In this document: positions 58,861 through 64,000 of the stretch, one piece after another
Numbering within the stretch: the stretch's first letter is position 1
Layout of the letters: each line of letters starts with the position of its first letter
NCBI GenBank assembly: GCA_030704615.1
Contig: CM060732.1
Coordinates: 36,499,053 to 36,563,052 of the forward strand
Reading direction: 5' to 3'
Length of the DNA stretch: 64,000 bases
From: Takakia lepidozioides
Taxonomy: Eukaryota > Streptophyta > Takakiopsida > Takakiales > Takakiaceae
The notes under the pieces: model-generated
Told to the model about the DNA's origin: nothing
The model's input: the letters and a program-made list of their open reading frames with translations, nothing else
Database searches by the model: none
Made by a program: the position numbers and the translations under genes

Positions 58861-59266
58861 GCTATAAGTTTAAGCACAGGAACCAACCCAAGCCCAAGTG
58901 CCGAGTATGCTAGACAGAGCATACGACTGCCCAATTTGGGCGGAGGGGCTGCCCCCAAGCGGTAGGGGTCCGCTTGTTACCATTCAGAGATCACACTCCA
59001 GGGAGTTGCAGGGAATGGCCCGTGTAGGCATATTCTAAAGAGGGAAAGGCCCCAAGCTTTCCAACTAAATCCAATGCACTAACAGAGAGATGAAGGGTTT
59101 GACTTGTCTCTTGCAACATGGAACCAGTGGGCACTGTCACTTTTGCCAACAGAACTAACAAAGTTTAAGGAACAATTCAAGGCAGCTGAAGGGTATAACT
59201 TGTGGTTGTGGACAGCACTGTGTAGTCACATTGAAAATCCACTTGGCAGGTCCTTCACTGATGTTC
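58861..59266. other. Spacer between LINE and SUVH gene
   Basis: Holds the 3' flank of the SUVH gene. I recognise no gene. Confidence 0.5.
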
Positions 59267-61120
59267 CTAGTACATCCTTCCCCTACATTTGGTTGTGCCA
59301 CAATTGCAGGCCCTGGTTCTCAAACTGCCATGGGTGTCATACACAGTGTCCAAGGTATAGCCATAGTCGTAGGTGAGCTCAGAGGAAGCCCGGATGTTCT
59401 TCATAGCAAAGAGCATGACATGAGGGAAGTTTAGGTCATGATGGTTATACAGAACACACTGCACAAATAAGTTGGGATCGCAGCTGTGGTTGATGAAACG
59501 TGACACGGCACCGCACTTTCTGCCATCAATGCAAAAATCTGCTCCATCGGGCCCAGGACTTTGCCGGGACTCTGAGGCCATCTCATCTGATGCTTCCCCC
59601 CACCGAACTTCATTCCCCTTCTTGAAGTCAAGCGCAAAAAGATATGCATCATCATTGTCATCCAACTTGTTGGCTGTGTTTGTGTCTAATATTTCCCCTG
59701 TGAATTCGCAAATAAAGCTACCAGATGGAATAAAATTCAAGCAGCGAACTCCCCAGCCTCTGTTACTTGTCTTGAAGACTTCCAGCTGGTGCTGAACGCC
59801 TTTCTGACTCACTTTGTTATAGCATTTTGCACTGCAGTGGCAATGAGCGCTACATTCATACACAACTTTCCTTGCTGTGACAAGATTACCTTCGAAATTG
59901 TACGCAAGCTGACCGCCATGGTTTTTGGCCACACATGAGCAGCTATTTGCATCAGAACACCCATCCTTGCAATCGCAGCATTGAGCAGAGGCTGGCCTGG
60001 GAATTCCAGCCGGAAACCTCACACTGGTGGTGTATTCAAAAGGTTCTGGGGCTGTCGGATCCATATTAACAACGCGGACAGCCACTGGTTCCATTCCCTC
60101 AGAAATGTCTTCTAAAACTACTTTATCATAGGGCTTGGATTTGCACATGCCAGACCTCACCACAGCTGAGCCTAGCTTCTGTTGATCTGGCAAACGTCTC
60201 AGCCAGAACTTGAACACCATGAAGCCACTCTGTCCCCGAACCTTGTCATACTTTTCAACCATGTACAATCCATCATAGGAGTATTCCTTACCCGAAGGAC
60301 TGCTGGAGGTTCTACTTCCACGAATCACACGAACAGGCAAATTCAGATGGCAGCTATTTTGCAGAGCAAGATTCCCTCTCCCACATTCTTGGCTCCCTCT
60401 CTGTCTCTTTCCGCCTTTGAAATCATTTCCACCCTGTCCCGTGTATATTATCGTTTCGCCATTGTCCTCGTCATCTTCGTATCCTCCAGATGAGATGATG
60501 CTGCAAGCCACCCGTTTCATCCAACGGCATTGAGGACCAAGATAATCAATCCCGGCTTGTGTCTGATTGTGTAGGCCAATCACGAAGAGCTCGATCCTAT
60601 AAAAGAATTTGTCTCCTACTCTCACACCGGGAACAACGCCAACATCTCTGAAAACGAAACGGTCGCCGGTTGCCTTCATCATTAGCCATGCCATCAAGTC
60701 TGGCCGCGGTCCAATGCGACGGGTTGGCGCCTCTCTTCTTTCCTGTAAAGCCCGAGCTCGTTTATTCTGACAAGAGCGTCGAAGGAAATCAAACCTCTGC
60801 AATAACTGTCTGATCCGATTCCTAGCAACCTCCTCATCTGCCTCTCCCAGTAACTCACCGAAGTTCATAGTGAGAGGTGTTGAAGGTCCATGTCCTTCAT
60901 GTGATCTCCGTGTGACTGCTTCGTCCTGTGTTTTCAGCTTCCCTTCGGGTCTGGATTGATGATCATGTTTGGATGCTAGTTCGTCCTCCGGAATGTCTCC
61001 ACGACGGGATAAGCCGCATTCTGGTGACGAATCTAGTGCTGGAGTAAGCTTGAACCTTTTCACCAAGCAGTAGGCTGATGCATCGGTCTTGATAAAAGAA
61101 AAACCAACCGCCAATCCCAT
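59267..61120 (-). CDS. SUVH-type histone H3K9 methyltransferase
   Basis: An uninterrupted 617-residue frame. Residues ~150-310 form the SRA/YDG domain, which binds methylated DNA (YDGLYMVEKY at 282-291). Pre-SET follows with clustered Cys (CCDCKDGCSDANSCSC, 381-396; CHCSAKC). The SET domain (about 445-595) has GWGVRC, the cofactor motif NHSCDPN (544-550) and ELTYDYGY (581-588). Post-SET is CNCGTTKCRGRMY at the very C-terminus. All visible catalytic and zinc-binding motifs are intact. Such enzymes deposit H3K9 methylation at transposons and reinforce non-CG DNA methylation. The lack of coding introns is common in SUVH genes. The N-terminal 80 residues are not conserved, and upstream 5' exons are possible. 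Confidence 0.95.
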   Translation of the reverse strand: MGLAVGFSFIKTDASAYCLVKRFKLTPALDSSPECGLSRRGDIPEDELASKHDHQSRPEGKLKTQDEAVTRRSHEGHGPSTPLTMNFGELLGEADEEVARNRIRQLLQRFDFLRRSCQNKRARALQERREAPTRRIGPRPDLMAWLMMKATGDRFVFRDVGVVPGVRVGDKFFYRIELFVIGLHNQTQAGIDYLGPQCRWMKRVACSIISSGGYEDDEDNGETIIYTGQGGNDFKGGKRQRGSQECGRGNLALQNSCHLNLPVRVIRGSRTSSSPSGKEYSYDGLYMVEKYDKVRGQSGFMVFKFWLRRLPDQQKLGSAVVRSGMCKSKPYDKVVLEDISEGMEPVAVRVVNMDPTAPEPFEYTTSVRFPAGIPRPASAQCCDCKDGCSDANSCSCVAKNHGGQLAYNFEGNLVTARKVVYECSAHCHCSAKCYNKVSQKGVQHQLEVFKTSNRGWGVRCLNFIPSGSFICEFTGEILDTNTANKLDDNDDAYLFALDFKKGNEVRWGEASDEMASESRQSPGPDGADFCIDGRKCGAVSRFINHSCDPNLFVQCVLYNHHDLNFPHVMLFAMKNIRASSELTYDYGYTLDTVYDTHGSLRTRACNCGTTKCRGRMY

Positions 61121-64000
61121 AAGCCGAGCTCGATAAATTTCGAAATTCTTGACAATCCCTCTGGAGAGAGAAACATGGTAATTTGTACATGATTCTAGAA
61201 GCTCAAGGTGCAGAACAAACCTGAAAATCGTCAGTCAATAGCTGTTCCCAATCAAATTGGCATCAACTATCAAGTCCATGACCCGGGCAAGGATCTCGGA
61301 CGAACTCAAATATCTTTGACGAGTTCTCCCATAAGGGACCTGTAATGTATATCTAGTACAATCTGGACAACAATGCTCCATCAACAGATGACGGCTGCAA
61401 GGAAAACTCAAAATACATGGCGTTGTACAAAACTCATGCAATCACAGTTGACGGAAAGCTTTTGACCTGCTTGGTTTTTGATGGTGCAATTGCTTCTGGA
61501 TCCCAAGCACGGTTGTGCTCTTGCAGAGTGAGGGATGCTGAGTGCGATGCCATAAGGTCTCGATGGTCGGCAACGAGTATGATCTCATCGCCGGGGAGCG
61601 ACTTACTACTAAAATTAGAAGCAAATCCAACCAAATCATCGTCACCAGAGTCCACACACCCGGAGGATCCTGTATCATCCAAGACATCCTCTAATGGACA
61701 AAGTAAGCTGTCCATAGATCCCGATTAAACAAACAGTCTACAGACTTACCGAAGATCCAGGAGAAGTGAAATGCTGCGCAACTCGATACGGTGCAAAGAC
61801 AATGCTCCCTGACAGGTTAATTTGTTTCTGACCTACGTGTCTCCATTTCCCTTTCGATGTCCATGTTATATTATCAATCTAGGATCAAGAAGATCAATTG
61901 ATGCTAGCTACTGCTGCAGATCCGTTCTTCACTCAATCTTCAAATTGCTGATACACTCAGGCTCCGCATTTACCTCTCTAAACTGCTTAGAACTAGAATT
62001 TATTAGTCTTGCACCCCATTACAACTGGTAATCGCTTGAACCTGTGACTCGTCTCTCTCACTCATTCTACATTGAATAGGCTAGTTGCTTTACAACATGC
62101 TTCAGAGGGCAGGGAAAGGAGAAGTGATCACTTATATAGTGATGGAAGCAGATTCTCCACATTAAAGAAGGAAACAGGCCTCATTCTCTAACATCCGCAG
62201 ATTCCATCTGCGGATTGGTCTCGATTTTCAGAATTCCAACACAGCACAGCGGGGATCCAATGTGATCGTATGTCGAGCAACTGAAATCGCAGACGGACGT
62301 AAAAATGATTGGTGTTGAGGTTGTGAACATGAGTGCTCAGAGGGGAGATGTCGGTGTCAGTGAAGGGCTAGCGTGCAGGCCCACTTCGACAGATGATAGC
62401 AAATGCCGAGGCTGGCTGACCGAGGGAAATTTTCAACGGGCCAGTATTCGGAAAACGTTCTAAGTGAGAAAGGCTACTTATGTTCCCGCGTTCCCGTTCA
62501 TTTTGTGATTGCCGTACTGACGTTCTCATGCGTTCAGTAGCTAAGTGAGGAAGAGAGAGAGTTGCAAAAGAATCCAGGCCTCCCGATGCTTACCTTCGAT
62601 TTTGAATAACAAGCTGCAGATCTGTAGCGCTGACTAAATGGGATGAGGATGTTGCAGGCTTGATTTGAGATCTGCAGCCAAATCTATCTGTAAGCAACGT
62701 CTCTTCCCAAGCTTTGGAGGTGGATTTTGATGATGAGTAGGAATCCAGAGTAGTTCTGTGGGAAAAGGTGAAAATATTGGAAATTGCTGTTGCTTTTGTT
62801 GAGAGGGTAGAGCCCGGGGTAGAGAGATGAGGCCGCACACCTCCAGAATTCATATTGCCGGCATATTGCATGCCTCCCTTGACAGTTTTGTCCGAGGTTT
62901 TGTCTCCTCATTCGCCTTATTTGGAGGTGAAAGTTCAAGAATGATGCTCGTGATAGAGGGTCATGAAATGCTAGCAAAAGAATTATGAGTTAATGGAGCT
63001 AGACTTGGTAGTCCCAGTACTTCCAGAAGCCTACAAATGGTCAATTCTTGTTTCTGAATCTTCTGGCTATATCTGCTACAGATACCTTGTCTGGACCACC
63101 CATGCCATGTACGTCTCTCTTTCTCTCTTTCTAACGATCTGTTTATCTGGAACCAGCTAAAGACTTTAAGACTGAATCGTGTGCACATGGGATGCACGAA
63201 CAATAGTTGGAAAGTTCTGACGGAGCCCTCTACATTAAGATCATCGCCAAACAAACCGGCTGTGGCTGCAAAGCTAAGGTATCTTGGAGTAGGAACGTGT
63301 AAGCTGCTCTCTGGTGCCCTTTCTTATATGTTGAGACCATGCAAAGGGTAAGGCACTATAACGTGATCAGTTCCTGATCAGTTTCACCCTTCTGATGTTT
63401 TTCAACTTGTCCACAGTTGTTCGAAGTTTAGTTTTCCTTGAGTTTTCGGTCAGTTCGAAAAATCACAGATGCAGTCTACAACACCAATGCCATTTGCATA
63501 TGGTTGGTCTACTTTACGTCGAAGGAGCATTCTCCCACTTGGTTCATGGATCGCCCTGCCTGTTGTGGAATATGGTGATTCGGGTTGATTAAGTGAGGGA
63601 TGGGCAATATTAAGGTTGTAGTTGTCTATGATCAGGAGCTACAGCACTACTGATCTTGAGAAACTTCTACTTCTGTTGGAGTTAAATAATGATGATCGGC
63701 ACGCGCAGCTTCTTCTGGTCCCGTTGTGAAGGGTGTGAGGAAATCATATGTGAATGCATTGGGCAATCCTCATTCAATATTTTGCTTTCACCATTGTGTA
63801 GTGCTTAGCTGTGCCAGGAAGAGATTAAGGAAGTCCTGTGCAGGGTTTTAAAGGTGGTAGATAATTTTTAACGATTTGCTGGTGTCTGTGTATGTGACTG
63901 CGGGCCATATCCCCTCCATAGTCTTCCCCTCTTTCAGAATTTCTGCATTGTAGTCATATTCATGTCCGACCATGCAGTTGAGGTAGACATCTGCACAACA
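61121..64000. other. Upstream region of SUVH gene, no supported gene
   Basis: No frame resembles a known family. A 93-codon minus frame (61434-61715) is acidic (SGDDDLVGF) and could be a leader exon of the SUVH gene, but I cannot connect it by splice sites. GA- and CT-rich patches occur near 62550 and 63115. Confidence 0.4.

Noticed and set aside
58861-58960. Plus-strand KPKCRVC then H and C spacing like a CCHC zinc knuckle
   Set aside because: The frame contains a stop and the spacing does not fit CX2CX4HX4C; neighbouring coding signal is on the other strand.
1-64000. CRISPR arrays, bacterial operons, riboswitches or phage genes
   Set aside because: None seen. Introns and gene content are those of a plant nuclear genome.

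Overview
The window looks like nuclear DNA of a seed-free land plant (bryophyte, lycophyte or fern grade). Genes carry many short GT-AG introns. Chloroplast and organelle genes of plant type are present: the thylakoid kinase STN8, protoporphyrinogen oxidase and a PLS-type pentatricopeptide (PPR) protein. A homologue of the axonemal protein CFAP251 is also present; it is expected only where sperm are flagellated. I could not fix the genus.

Genes in order: CFAP251/WDR66 (+, 1006-5980, 5' end not resolved); STN8 (-, 6392-9291); sorting nexin 2 (-, 11459-16170); a PPR protein whose upstream exons carry a PDF motif of the organellar ssDNA-binding type (-, 18338-21896); plastid protoporphyrinogen oxidase (+, 22546-30308), with a LINE in its last intron; CENP-S/MHF1 histone-fold protein (+, 31888-33611); an A-type cytochrome P450 (+, 34982-37517); and, after 21 kb of repeats, a SUVH-type H3K9 methyltransferase (-, 59267-61120). 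For most of these I joined exons by hand. The joined reading frames are divisible by three and follow the family order without gaps, which supports the models.

From 37.5 to 58.9 kb the window is a transposon nest. It holds fragments of one LINE family, a 467-bp MITE with TAA target duplications, a 352-bp hAT-like MITE with an 8-bp duplication, two broken copies of a CYP85-clan P450, and a complete 7,370-bp CACTA (En/Spm) element. The CACTA element sits inside an exon of one dead P450 and is flanked by a CAA duplication. Its two transposase genes are both degraded. Other structures are a 3 x 141 bp coding tandem repeat next to the LINE, a 105-bp-arm inverted repeat upstream of CENP-S, and three copies of a roughly 75-bp dispersed repeat in non-coding DNA.

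The genes do not form a pathway together; this is an ordinary eukaryotic gene neighbourhood. The most useful observations are the CACTA element with its exact ends and target site, the phase-compatible joining of PDF-motif exons to the PPR gene, two consecutive apparent GC-AG introns in CFAP251, the altered heme-binding loop of the intact P450, and the acidic N-terminal extension of CENP-S.
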